A DNA stretch of 64,000 bases from an uncultured bacterium (lineage in GTDB: Bacteria; Vulcanimicrobiota; Xenobia; Xenobiales; Xenobiaceae): assembly GCA_934636825.1 (NCBI GenBank), contig CAKUBG010000001.1, positions 248,001 to 312,000 on the forward strand, in the 5' to 3' direction. The notes beneath the pieces were generated by a model, which saw only the letters and a list, made by a program, of their open reading frames with translations, had not been told where the DNA came from and did not search any database. The position numbers and the translations under genes are program-made. Below are positions 24,646 to 35,200 of the stretch, piece after piece (position 1 is the first letter of the stretch; each line of letters begins with the position of its first letter).

Positions 24646-27600
24646 TCAGCGACGCTTTCCTTTGGTTCTGGCAGCTATTCTCTTAAGATATTTGGCCTTT
24701 TTCTCTAAAGAAGCACTATTATCTTTAACTTCTTCAACACTCTCGACCTCGACGATTTCACTGCCAACAACAATTTGCGGATCTTCATTTTTTGCTTCTG
24801 AAGCTTGCATCTTTTCTGCCCTGACAGTTTGCCAAGTATCGGCAGAAGCAACACAGAATGGAATAGCATGAGCTGTGGCATAAGACTCGGCAGCAGAACC
24901 CTGAGGAGCGTAAATAGTAAGCTTCTGAGAGACATCAAAGAGTTTTTCTTCCAAATGGGTTAAACTCTCGGGAATAAAAATGCTTTCTAAGTTGCGACAA
25001 CCGAAGAAAGCTTTACTACCTACCTCTTTGAGGCCTTCGGGAAGCTCTAAGCTTTGTAAAGAACGACAATCAGCAAAAACAGCTTCTCCAAGCTTTATTA
25101 AATTCGCAGGCAATTTCACATTGCGAAGATGAATGCAAGCACAAAAAACTCGATTGCCTAATTCTTTGACACTATCAGGAAGGCTAATTTCAGTAAGTCG
25201 CTCACAACTGCGCCAGGCACCGTCTTTGATAGTCTGTAAACCATTTGCGGCCATATTAACAATGCGTAAGCGACTGCAACTCCTGAAAGCATCTAAACCA
25301 ATGGTCTTCAAAGACGGCCCTAAGTTTATCTCCTCGACAATATCGTTGCCCTTCATGAAATTGTCACTGAGAGCTTCAACAAAGCGCCCTTTCAATTCGT
25401 TGGGGACGTCAACTTTGGATACAGACAAACCAGGCACTTTAGCCAAAACGATTCCTTCGCTGGCAGTCTCAGAAGCTGCACTTGGAGTAGAAACTTTTTT
25501 CAGCATTTCCAATTTTTGAGGACTCAATAAGTCCGATACCGGGGCACTTAAAGAAGTGTGCTGCTGGACTTTAACTCTGTTGTCTTCTTTAAGGTGAGCA
25601 GCCTGAACATCTTTCTTTTCGGTTGGGTTGGAAAGCGAATGACTTTCTTCACTATTACTCGCTCTTATTCCGCTTAGCGCCAGAGCCCCCTTATAGTAAC
25701 GCTCCAATTCCAAATTGATTTTAGTTGTCAGCGAAGGAGAACTGTGATTCAACGCTCCAACAGCGGCAACAACCGATAATTTAGAAGGAACTTCTATAGA
25801 AGAATTGCGATCTGAAGCGGACAATTGAGAAAGAATATGCGTAGGCCGTTTTTCACTTAAAGCCAATGGACCCTCAGCAAGCTTTGTTTTGAGCGAAGTT
25901 ACAGCAACCGCAGATTGCTTTGCAACGGCATCAGTTGCGTTGGCGCCTGGAGAGAGTACCTCTGCAATTTTCTGTGTAGGAAGCTCTTGTTCATCGCTTA
26001 CAAGAGTTTTTTCAGCAATCTTTTTATGTAAACGACAAGCTTTATTTTGCTCTTTTATACCAAACTGATGGAACCAGCCTATTTTTTCCATACGGTCCAG
26101 AACATCGCAAGCGGCCCTCAGAATGTCTTCAGGCTTAATTTCTTTGGGCTGTTCATTGTTAGCGTCAGTAGTGTCTTTGACAAGAATATCTTTAATAGGC
26201 GATATGTCTTCTATAGAAGAGAACATGCGCGAAGAATTAAGTATTCTTTTGGCACTGGAAGAGGTAACTCTGTACCAAGCTTTTATATAACCGGCTAAGT
26301 CAACCAGCTCATAAGCCCCTTGGAGAATAGAGAATACTTTGGCTTGGGATAAACCGGCACAATTGTCCGGATTTAAAATACTACGTTCAGAAGCTATTAC
26401 TTTATCAGCTTCTGACTTAATTAAGCGCACCACAGGCCTGGGGATACTATGTCCAGCTTTGACACTAAAGGCTTGAGTGCATCTGGAAAGACTGTCGGAA
26501 ACTCCCAAACCGCAAAGCATGTAGTCTCCACCTTTGGTGATCAGTTCATTGGCTACGCAACCGTCTTCAAAATTAATCAACTCATACTTTATGCCAAATT
26601 GCATAGCGTATTCATGGGCGGCCGAGTCTTTTTGGCAAACAATAATAATTTGCTCTGTATCTTTAGCCTTTTCCTCAGTTTCAGAAGCGCCGTCCAAAGT
26701 ACAACCACTGCCAAAAATAGGGCTGAATTTACACATTTCCGGGCCGAATTGTTTTACAGAAGGAGGTATAACTACGCGACGTAGAGACTGGCAGCCGAAA
26801 AATACTCCCACGCCAAGCGAACGCGTGCCGGAAGGGATAACGATATTGACTAAGCTTGAGCAATAAGCAAAGACATAATCTCCCAGCGAAACCAAATAAG
26901 AAGGCAAATGTATACTCTCTATACCGGAACACCCTAAAAAGGCCCAATTATCTATAAATTGCAAGGAATCGGGGAAGTCTAAACTTTTTAAAGAATTGCA
27001 GCCCCAGAAAGCACTTTTGTCGATAAAACTTAAACGACTGGACCAGCGCACTTTTTGCAATAAATTGCACCCCCAAAAAGCGGCTTTGCCTATAGAAACC
27101 AAATTGTCGGAGCAATCGAGAAAAACTACATTGCGGTTGCAAAACGCTCTGTTGCCTATATGATTTATGCCTTCTAAATGAACAGCAACTGGAACATTGG
27201 AACGAGCGTCGGCTTTTTTCTCAAAAGCTTTGTGACGAATAACAATCCAATCGCCCTTTGAAGTAATGGCTTTATAAGAAGAAGGATTTACCCTCAAACC
27301 GAACACTTGACGACGGACAGTTTTATTGCCGGGTATTACAACTTCTGCTTCTTCCTCTTCAGGAGTAAGATCTTCGTCGGAAGTATCTTCGGAGGTGTCA
27401 TTATCTTCAAGTTCCTCATCTTCTTCGACACCATCTTCTTTTATTTCGTGAAGCAAAGGATCATAAAACTTTATGCGATGCAAACGAGCATAATTTTCAG
27501 CGCTGCTACTTGGCGTACCATAAATGACCAGCTCGTCGGCTTCGCTGCTAAAGATAGTCCCTTCTTTGCCAAACACAATTAAGGAAGCAGGCAAATCGAC

Positions 27601-29175
27601 CCGACGTAAAGCGTTACATCCTTTAAAAGCTTCAGAGCCAAGCCGACGTAATTCTTGGCCACAGTTTACTTCCAAGAGTCCGGAGCAATTCAGAAAAGCC
27701 CGCTCACGAATAATTTGCAACTTTTCAGGCAATTCAAGCTTAGTCAAAGAACGACAATTGGCAAAAGCACAAACTCCTATTTCCGGAGTATCACTGTGGA
27801 AGCGAACAGAGGTAAGCTGAGCACAATCAGAGCAAAACCCCTCGGGAATGGCAATAGGAACAGAAGAAAGATCTATTTCATTCAGCTTACGGCAGTTTTC
27901 GAAACAACGTTCGCCCAAAGATACAACTTCTCCGGGAATTTCCACAGCATACAAATCGCTGCACCCTTTAAAGCAAGCTTTGTAAATTTCGCGTAAGCAA
28001 AAAGGTAAATAAACCTCGTGCAATCCGCTGCAACCGCTAAATACTTCTTGCTCTAAAACGGATAATTTGCAACGGCTTAAATCAATTTTTTTCAAATTGA
28101 CACAATCGCAAAAAGCTCGCACTCCCATGGCGGAGAGAGAAGCGGGAAAAGAAAATTCTTCCAGAGCGGAACATCCACTAAAAGCACCGCAGCCGACTTC
28201 TTGCAAACCAGAACTCAATTTTACGGAACGCAATTTAGAACAATTGCTAAAGATACCGCCTTCCAGAGTAACAAGATTTTCCGGCAACTCGGCTGTTTCT
28301 AAAGAAGAACATTCTGCGAAGGCAAATTCGGCCACCGATTTAAGTTCTGAAGATATATCTACCGATTTTAAGCGAGTGCAACCACGAAAAGCGGAATAGC
28401 CAATTTTTGCCAAAGAAGTGGGCAAGTTGAGAGTATCTATCCCTGTGCAAGCTCGGAAAGCTTCTTCTTTTATATCTTGCAAAGCCTCCGGCCATTTTAT
28501 TTCGCGCAAACTTTCGCACTCAAAAAAGCACAGCGGTGGAATTTCTGTCAGAGCAGAGCCTGAAGCGAAAATGGCTTTTTTGAGCAAAGTGCATTCGCTG
28601 AAGGCCGATTTGCCCAATCGTTCCAAGGCAGCTCCAAAAGATATGCTTTTTAAAGAAACGCAACCTTTAAAAGCTTCATCACCAATACTTTTCAAAGTGC
28701 TTGGCAAAATTACGCTACCAAGACTGCTACAATTAAGAAAAGCCCCCTTGCCTATGGTGACAATGCCTTCCGGTATAACTACTTTGGCCAAGTCGGCAAA
28801 ATCGGCAAAAGCTCCCTCGGCCACAGAAGTGACTCTTACGCCCGAAGGAGAAACAGTCGGCAGCTCTATGCTGCGCTGTTTTTTAGTTCCTTTCCATTTT
28901 ATTAAAATGCTCTCATCATAAGCATCAAACTCGAAGTTGTCCGGTAAATTGGAACCGTTATTTAAATGAGGGGTCTTTTCTTTTGTATTTTCATTTTGTT
29001 TATGATTGTTTTTTTCTTGTTTTTTATCATTTTCTACAGAGGAAGCTTCTTTTTCTGCTCTTATCATCGCATCATTAAATGTTTTTACTAACGAATAAGG
29101 GCCAGGAAAGCCCCTCCTAGCTGAACCACGACAGCGGTTCATATATAACCAGCCTTTGTTCTTGAAAAAATCCAC
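24646..29175 (-). CDS. Giant BspA/TpLRR-type leucine-rich-repeat protein
   Basis: 1509 aa. About 23-residue repeats of the LRR_5 (Treponema/BspA) type occur in three blocks: about 105-560, 650-830 and 1265-1430. A typical unit reads AFKGCVSLKSISFG or AFLNCSSLGSVILP, with a conserved G/N-C in each. An acidic spacer (EEDEELEDNDTSEDTSDEDL) separates blocks 1 and 2. A helical, non-repetitive region (about 870-1260) separates 2 and 3. The C terminus is basic (KRIAARTKGKRR). No Sec signal or anchor is visible, unlike most BspA proteins, so location is unclear. The start is a GTG at 29175 behind AAGGAAGGG. Such repeats usually bind proteins; the partner is unknown. Confidence 0.8.
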   Translation of the reverse strand: MDFFKNKGWLYMNRCRGSARRGFPGPYSLVKTFNDAMIRAEKEASSVENDKKQEKNNHKQNENTKEKTPHLNNGSNLPDNFEFDAYDESILIKWKGTKKQRSIELPTVSPSGVRVTSVAEGAFADFADLAKVVIPEGIVTIGKGAFLNCSSLGSVILPSTLKSIGDEAFKGCVSLKSISFGAALERLGKSAFSECTLLKKAIFASGSALTEIPPLCFFECESLREIKWPEALQDIKEEAFRACTGIDTLNLPTSLAKIGYSAFRGCTRLKSVDISSELKSVAEFAFAECSSLETAELPENLVTLEGGIFSNCSKLRSVKLSSGLQEVGCGAFSGCSALEEFSFPASLSAMGVRAFCDCVNLKKIDLSRCKLSVLEQEVFSGCSGLHEVYLPFCLREIYKACFKGCSDLYAVEIPGEVVSLGERCFENCRKLNEIDLSSVPIAIPEGFCSDCAQLTSVRFHSDTPEIGVCAFANCRSLTKLELPEKLQIIRERAFLNCSGLLEVNCGQELRRLGSEAFKGCNALRRVDLPASLIVFGKEGTIFSSEADELVIYGTPSSSAENYARLHRIKFYDPLLHEIKEDGVEEDEELEDNDTSEDTSDEDLTPEEEEAEVVIPGNKTVRRQVFGLRVNPSSYKAITSKGDWIVIRHKAFEKKADARSNVPVAVHLEGINHIGNRAFCNRNVVFLDCSDNLVSIGKAAFWGCNLLQKVRWSSRLSFIDKSAFWGCNSLKSLDFPDSLQFIDNWAFLGCSGIESIHLPSYLVSLGDYVFAYCSSLVNIVIPSGTRSLGVGVFFGCQSLRRVVIPPSVKQFGPEMCKFSPIFGSGCTLDGASETEEKAKDTEQIIIVCQKDSAAHEYAMQFGIKYELINFEDGCVANELITKGGDYMLCGLGVSDSLSRCTQAFSVKAGHSIPRPVVRLIKSEADKVIASERSILNPDNCAGLSQAKVFSILQGAYELVDLAGYIKAWYRVTSSSAKRILNSSRMFSSIEDISPIKDILVKDTTDANNEQPKEIKPEDILRAACDVLDRMEKIGWFHQFGIKEQNKACRLHKKIAEKTLVSDEQELPTQKIAEVLSPGANATDAVAKQSAVAVTSLKTKLAEGPLALSEKRPTHILSQLSASDRNSSIEVPSKLSVVAAVGALNHSSPSLTTKINLELERYYKGALALSGIRASNSEESHSLSNPTEKKDVQAAHLKEDNRVKVQQHTSLSAPVSDLLSPQKLEMLKKVSTPSAASETASEGIVLAKVPGLSVSKVDVPNELKGRFVEALSDNFMKGNDIVEEINLGPSLKTIGLDAFRSCSRLRIVNMAANGLQTIKDGAWRSCERLTEISLPDSVKELGNRVFCACIHLRNVKLPANLIKLGEAVFADCRSLQSLELPEGLKEVGSKAFFGCRNLESIFIPESLTHLEEKLFDVSQKLTIYAPQGSAAESYATAHAIPFCVASADTWQTVRAEKMQASEAKNEDPQIVVGSEIVEVESVEEVKDNSASLEKKAKYLKRIAARTKGKRR

Positions 29176-29190
29176 GTCTATACCCTTCCT

Positions 29191-29211
29191 TGCTGTATAA
29201 AGTTATAACTT
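29191..29211 (-). promoter_or_regulatory. Conserved upstream element of the LRR gene
   Basis: Plus strand GCTGTATAAAGTTATAACTT (29192-29211), 16 nt before the GTG start. It contains the perfect palindrome AAAGTTATAACTTT (29199-29212). The same 20-mer with three changes precedes the nuclease-like gene. Confidence 0.45.
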
Positions 29212-29292
29212 TTTGTTGTAAAATTCTCGATTTCAGGCAGAAGCGCCTTTTCTTTCTGTATTTTAGAATACAGCTCGGAAGAAATATTTAGC

Positions 29293-32200
29293 TTAGAATT
29301 CCCAAAAACCTTGGAACCAAGGACGCACTTCTCCGTCTTGATCAAAGCCTAGACGGAAGAGCATATTATTCTTAAAGCGCCATTCTATGCCATACACACT
29401 TTCGTCTTGGCCTGTTTGAGTATTCAAACTACGCGTCAAGGTAAACAAGAAGCGATCTTTTGAATCAATCGATTTAGCTATTTTGAAAGAATAACCGTGC
29501 GGAGAGGTTATATCTACCGAGAAGTCGGACAAAAACAGCATACGACTGATTTCTTGAGTCAGAGGTGAAGAAATAATCTTCGAAAGCATAGAAATACCAG
29601 ACGTACTCAGATTTAAATCAGTACTTACAGCCTGACTTCCGGTAGTATTTCCGGGAGCGTGAACCATTTGAGCTCCGGAATTAGAAGGAGTATATTTGGC
29701 GAACCCCCCTAAAGCCAATAGATTTTGAATTTCCTTCTCAGCCAAAGGAGGATTGGAAACAAATTCCACTTTGATGTTCGGGTAAGCGCCGCTCACAAAA
29801 GCCGTAACTTCGTAGTCGTCTACTTGGGCATCGGCTGTCACGTCTCGCAATTCAGGCATTTGACTATGATTAAAGACAGCTTTACCGCTACGTACTTTAA
29901 ATTTTAAATCATATAAAGGAATAGCCAAAAGGCCGCGAGACAAGTCTACTTCGCCATCGATAACCGGTTTGCCAGTAGCTTTATCGGGCACAACGGCCAA
30001 CTCTCCAGCAGCTCTAATACGGCACCCCAAGGCATGCATCCACACATCTTCACCTATATTGACATCAATGCGATAGTCAACTGGGAGTTTACTCCAATCA
30101 AAACTAACTCCGGAAGTGCTAGTTAGCGTACTGACATCAACACTGACATCACCTCTGGGTACAGAGATCTTGCCGGAAAGGTAGTACATTTTGGGAATGG
30201 GTATTACCTGAGCTTTTGAGGTTGCAGAATATATACCAAACTTAGGACGAGCTGCAGCTCTAGTGCGCAAACTCTCTTTCCATGAAGCCAACTCCTGACC
30301 GCTCACTTCAGCTTTGCTCAAATGCAAATCCACATCGGCTCTGCCTTCAAAGAGACTGCCCCAGCGCAAAGGAAGTTGCTCACCACTCAAAGACAGATCC
30401 ACATCCATAGGAGTAAAGCCATCCATATCAGCTCGTCCCTGCACTACAAAAGGCTTGTCTCCGAGCATGCCAGTAAATTTGCGCAACTCAAAGCGATTAA
30501 AGCGAGCATCACTAAAATCAAGAGGCTCAAATTTTCCCTTTTCTGCGCTCTGTTTTTCTTTCGAGTCAGTATTTTTAGGCTCTATTTCAGAATTTTGCAC
30601 TTGACCATTTTCTTGAGCTTTTCGGCTAAGATGCTCGGCTAAAACGGCTCCGAAGCCATGCTCTGCTATATAATTGTGTTTTTTCTGTTCGATATATTTG
30701 TTTTTTAATTCAGAATCGAGAATTTCGCTAAAATTGGCTTCAATATTCAAACTGGAAATAGTACCGGCCTTTTTATGGTTAACTTGACCGTCAATAACTT
30801 TCAATTCACCAATTATTTCCGGACGCATCAAAGTGCCGCCGATGTGCAAATTGCCTAACATATTGCCGGCACTGTCGGCAACATCACTAACAACACTTGA
30901 AAGCAAACCTAAATCTTTATCTTTAAGATCGGCATCAATATCAATATCACCATCTAAAGACACGCTGGTTCCTTCCCAGAAAGGCACCAAAGATCCGTTG
31001 TTTTTGGGTCTCACTCTAGTAACTTCATAAGGCAGAGTACCGGAAATACTGAAGACACGATCATTTTTCTTTTCCTTACCGAAGTAAATTTTAATACCGT
31101 CGGTATAATCTTCAGACTGGCTCAGTTCTTGCAAGCCTTGGCTGACGATATTTTTTATTCGCTCATTCCTGAAAGTATTTTCGGAAGTGCCAAGTTTTAC
31201 TTGGTAAACTTTGCTTTGTGGATCGCGACGACCGCTAACAGCACCGGTAATAGAAGCCAAGTCTAAGTTGCCAGCTTTGCCATTAGTAACATTAAATAAC
31301 ATGTTAAAAACGGGTGAATAGATAGGGCCGGAAGCGTTCAATACAAAATTTTCTACGAAACCGCTATTCAAACTGGGGAAAAGGAAAGATCCCAACTCAG
31401 AAATGGGCACTTGACTTATGTTTAAATGAAGCTCATTGGCATCTATAGAAGCAGTAGTTTTATTGTTGGAGTCAGCTTTATTTTTGCTCTCAGAAGATAC
31501 GCCGGTTGACGAACGCCAAGGTAAACGAGTAAGAGCCAGATTGGCACTGCCGCTGACACTGCCAGAAGCAGCTTCTTCGTCGTCTTTACCTTCCGGGCCA
31601 AAAGTATGTCTTTCAGGTACAAATTCAAAAGGCTCTATAATAAAACGGCCGGCCTTTTCTTCTCTACTGTAGCCACCTTTTAGATTCTGTTTAAGAGTAA
31701 GTCCACGCCATAAAACGCGATGGGGCTGTTTTTTTTCAGTTTCCTCTTGCTTTTCTCCGCTCTTCTCAATATTTTCTGTTTCGTCAACGGTGACACTGCC
31801 AAAGGCTAATTGCGAAATGTTAAAGTTGTAGCACAAAGAACCAGCCGGAGCTTCAACCAAATGGCCTCGGTACCACTGGCCTTTTAATCCCAACTCTCCG
31901 CTAAAACTAAAGCGACGCTGACTCATGGGCAAACCCAAAGCAGCTCTGGCCATATTGCCTTGGAAGTTCTGCAAACTGAAAGTTAATGGCTGTTTATCAT
32001 TTCCAAAATCAGGACCATCAGGACCTAAGAACCAATTTCCTCCTTCGGAACCTAAGGACGGAGAAAAATTGAAATCGCCAGATATAGCAAACGATACAGG
32101 ATCTTTGTCTAAACGAGCGCCAATGATATTTCCTTCATTGTCCAAAGCCGGATGAGGACGGAATCCTTTTTGATTTTCATCTTCAGGCTCCGTCAAGCGA

Positions 32201-35200
32201 TCAGCTACTTCCTTAGGAAGTAAAGCTTTCTCAAAAAATCTGTATGCGCTAAATTTAACAGCTTCAGAGGGGATGTTTACATAAATGCGCCCGTCTCTAT
32301 AGTCGGCCGTTACGCCCAATCCCTTGGCCGTATACAACTGGCCATTTTCTCCACTCTTAACTGTGCCCATTCTAAAATCAGGGAAGTAAAGACTTACGGG
32401 AACTGATCCCCAAGTAACGTCCTTACCCTCCATGGCAAAAATCGCTTGTACTGCTTTAAAAGACGGATCATCAGATTCAACGCATAAAGCTAAATCGACA
32501 TTGCCATGTAAATCCGAAAGAGCGGGATCGAAGTAGGAGAGAGAATCTAAAGCGATATCTTTGGCATAAAGTTTGCTCTCCAAACGGCCTGAAGAACTGC
32601 GCCAGCCGAATCCTTGGACAAGAAAGTTGCCAGAAAGCAAGTTCAAATCCGAAAAAATCAACTTGTTGCTGTCCCTACTGACTTTAGCGGAAAGTCTATC
32701 AATAGGAATCAAACTATTGGCTAAGAGCAAATTACCATCATGGAAATACATGGAACCTTCCATAGACAAGGTATCCAAAAGACCACGCTTGGCGTCAAAA
32801 GAGACATCAAGTTCATCGGTACCTAACCAACCGCTAAGCCTTTGCCTTTGTCCCTCCAAACTTGGCAACAAAGCCATAACGTGGTTACTATTCCAATCAT
32901 TAGCTTTAATATTTAGGGTTACTTGGCCATCATTGATGCGTCCTTTAGCTTGCAATAAACCTGAAGGCACAGCCTCAGAATCATAATTTGCCAAATGGCC
33001 GTCAGCTTGGAAAAGACGCTCGTCTCTAGGTGAAGACGACACTAAAAGGCGCTCAAAATTAATCGCTCCCATAGCAGCTTTGCCTTTAGCTTTAGGATCA
33101 AAAGCTACTTCCGAAGATAAAGAAGCCGCTCCAGAGAAAACGCGACTATTATCGGCACTACCCGCAGTAAACCAAGGAATATAGGCCCAAGTGCCGGGTA
33201 AAATTTTCGGCACTCCGTGTTCGGAACCGATCTTAGCATAAAGCTTAGCTTGGCCGCCGGTAATATTGGCCTTATCTAACAAATCGGCTGCCTGAGCCAG
33301 CCAGTTTTGTTCGTGTAACCAAGCGATATCTATATCTGTAGCTTCGGCTGCTAGCTGGTAACTGAGAGGAGTACCCAACATAATGTCGCCTTCTATTTTT
33401 ACCAGACCTATTTTAGGCAACCAGGAATAAAGCAAGCCATTTTGTTGCAATGGGCGAGCCATATCCGGCCCCAAGAAGGCATAGGCGCTTCCCTCCAAGT
33501 GAGGAATAGCTTCCCAACCGGAACGGGGCCAATAATTCCATGCCAAAAGGTTGTCATGCAAACTCAGACAACCGTTTTTTAAAGCTCCGCTACCGGCCAG
33601 CCATAAAGTGTGCTGATCGACAAATTTGACCGGCGAACCGCTTATAGCTGTAAAGTAGCTAAAGGCCAAATCTTTAGGCTGCCCCCAAGCTCCGAAACGG
33701 CCAGTCAAACGCCCCTCTAGCGCCAAATCTTGAGTGAGGCGGCGGCCATCTAAAGCTAAATCTCTGGCCCAGCCGACAAAGCCAAGTCCTTGTTGGCCCA
33801 CGAAGCCTTGCGCAGCAGCGGCATAAGTACTGGGATCTTCGAAGGGACTGAACCCGGGAGCTACAGTGTAAGCCAAACCCAATCTTTGCATAACTGCCTG
33901 AGAGTCGGCTTCGTTGGCTTTAATTGATAAATTTAAATCATCAATTTTTTCTGCAGCCACACCAGCCGAAGAAGCCAAAAGCGTGTTGTTTTGCTTGGCC
34001 AACGGCGCAAGCGCAGGCACAGGTGTAGGCTCCGGACTAATTTCCACACCCACTTGAGATGAATTGGCACAGGAAGCACTATTTTCAACAGCAATATTTT
34101 CCGTAGCCTCAGTAGCTGCCACAGCCGTTGTGTTGGCCGCCACCTCTTGTAGTGAAGCTTGGGGGCCAGTTTGTCCTTCGACGTAAAGGCTAATCCAATT
34201 GTTACGATCGGCTCCGTTGGCAAACCAGCTAGCTCCCATATCCCCTACCCCATTAAGCTTCAAAGGAATATCATATTTGACAATATCAGCGAAAGGAGCA
34301 ATATTTACATCTCGGGCCAGCATGCTTACACTGGAAGTGCCACCTTTTAAACCGATCCAACCGCTGGCAAAAATATTGCCTCCAGCCGCCTGTCCAGTCA
34401 TTTGGGGGAGATAAACATTTAAGCGATCTAAGCCAATTGCCCCATGCAAATTGTTTATTTGTAAGGAGCCTAAATTTAAATTGGTAGATTGACTGTAAGC
34501 ACAAACGCTTAAACTGTTTAAATCGGTGGGTACGCCCATAACCTGAGCGCTACCGCTGACGGTTCCGTTAACTGAGCCTATGGAGGGCACATTTATGGAG
34601 GGCAAAGACAAATTGTCAGTTTGCACAGAAGCGTACAAATAAGGGTGTTTGTAATTATAGCTGGCATAAGGCACACTGGCTTGGCCTAAATTCGTATAAG
34701 CTCTGACATTATTTAGACTTACGGTATCTCCCAACATCATAAATTGAGCCGAAGCCGATTCTAACATGGAAGCAGCACCGGAGAAGCCGCCTACTCCGGA
34801 ACCCTCACCGTAAACAAATGGTGCGTCGGCAGTACCGACCATAGATACTTTAAACTGATCGATATGGCCACCAACTGGACTAATACCTTGCAAAGAAAGT
34901 CCTTGACCGTCGAGATTAAAAACCAATTGAGGCTTAGCTCCTTCAAAAAGGGCATAACCGTGACCTTGAATATTCCCGCTAGCGGCCTGAGCTTTTAAAT
35001 TTTCGATAGTGAGAAGCTTGTCTTTCCAGCTTATATCTATGTTAAGCTGACGTATCTCTTGATCGGCGTAAGCCAATTTTGCCGATTTTATACTACCCTT
35101 GGCTTCGGGATTGCGCAAAGCTCCGTCTACATTTAATTCAGTGCTAATCTTGCCGCTTATTGGAAATTTTAATCCCAAAGCTTTGCTCAATCTACGCAAT

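Noticed and set aside
24646..29175. Regular repeats that could suggest a CRISPR array or tandem DNA repeat
   Set aside because: The periodicity is about 69 bp of imperfect protein-coding LRR units with an open frame throughout; no identical direct repeats with unique spacers.
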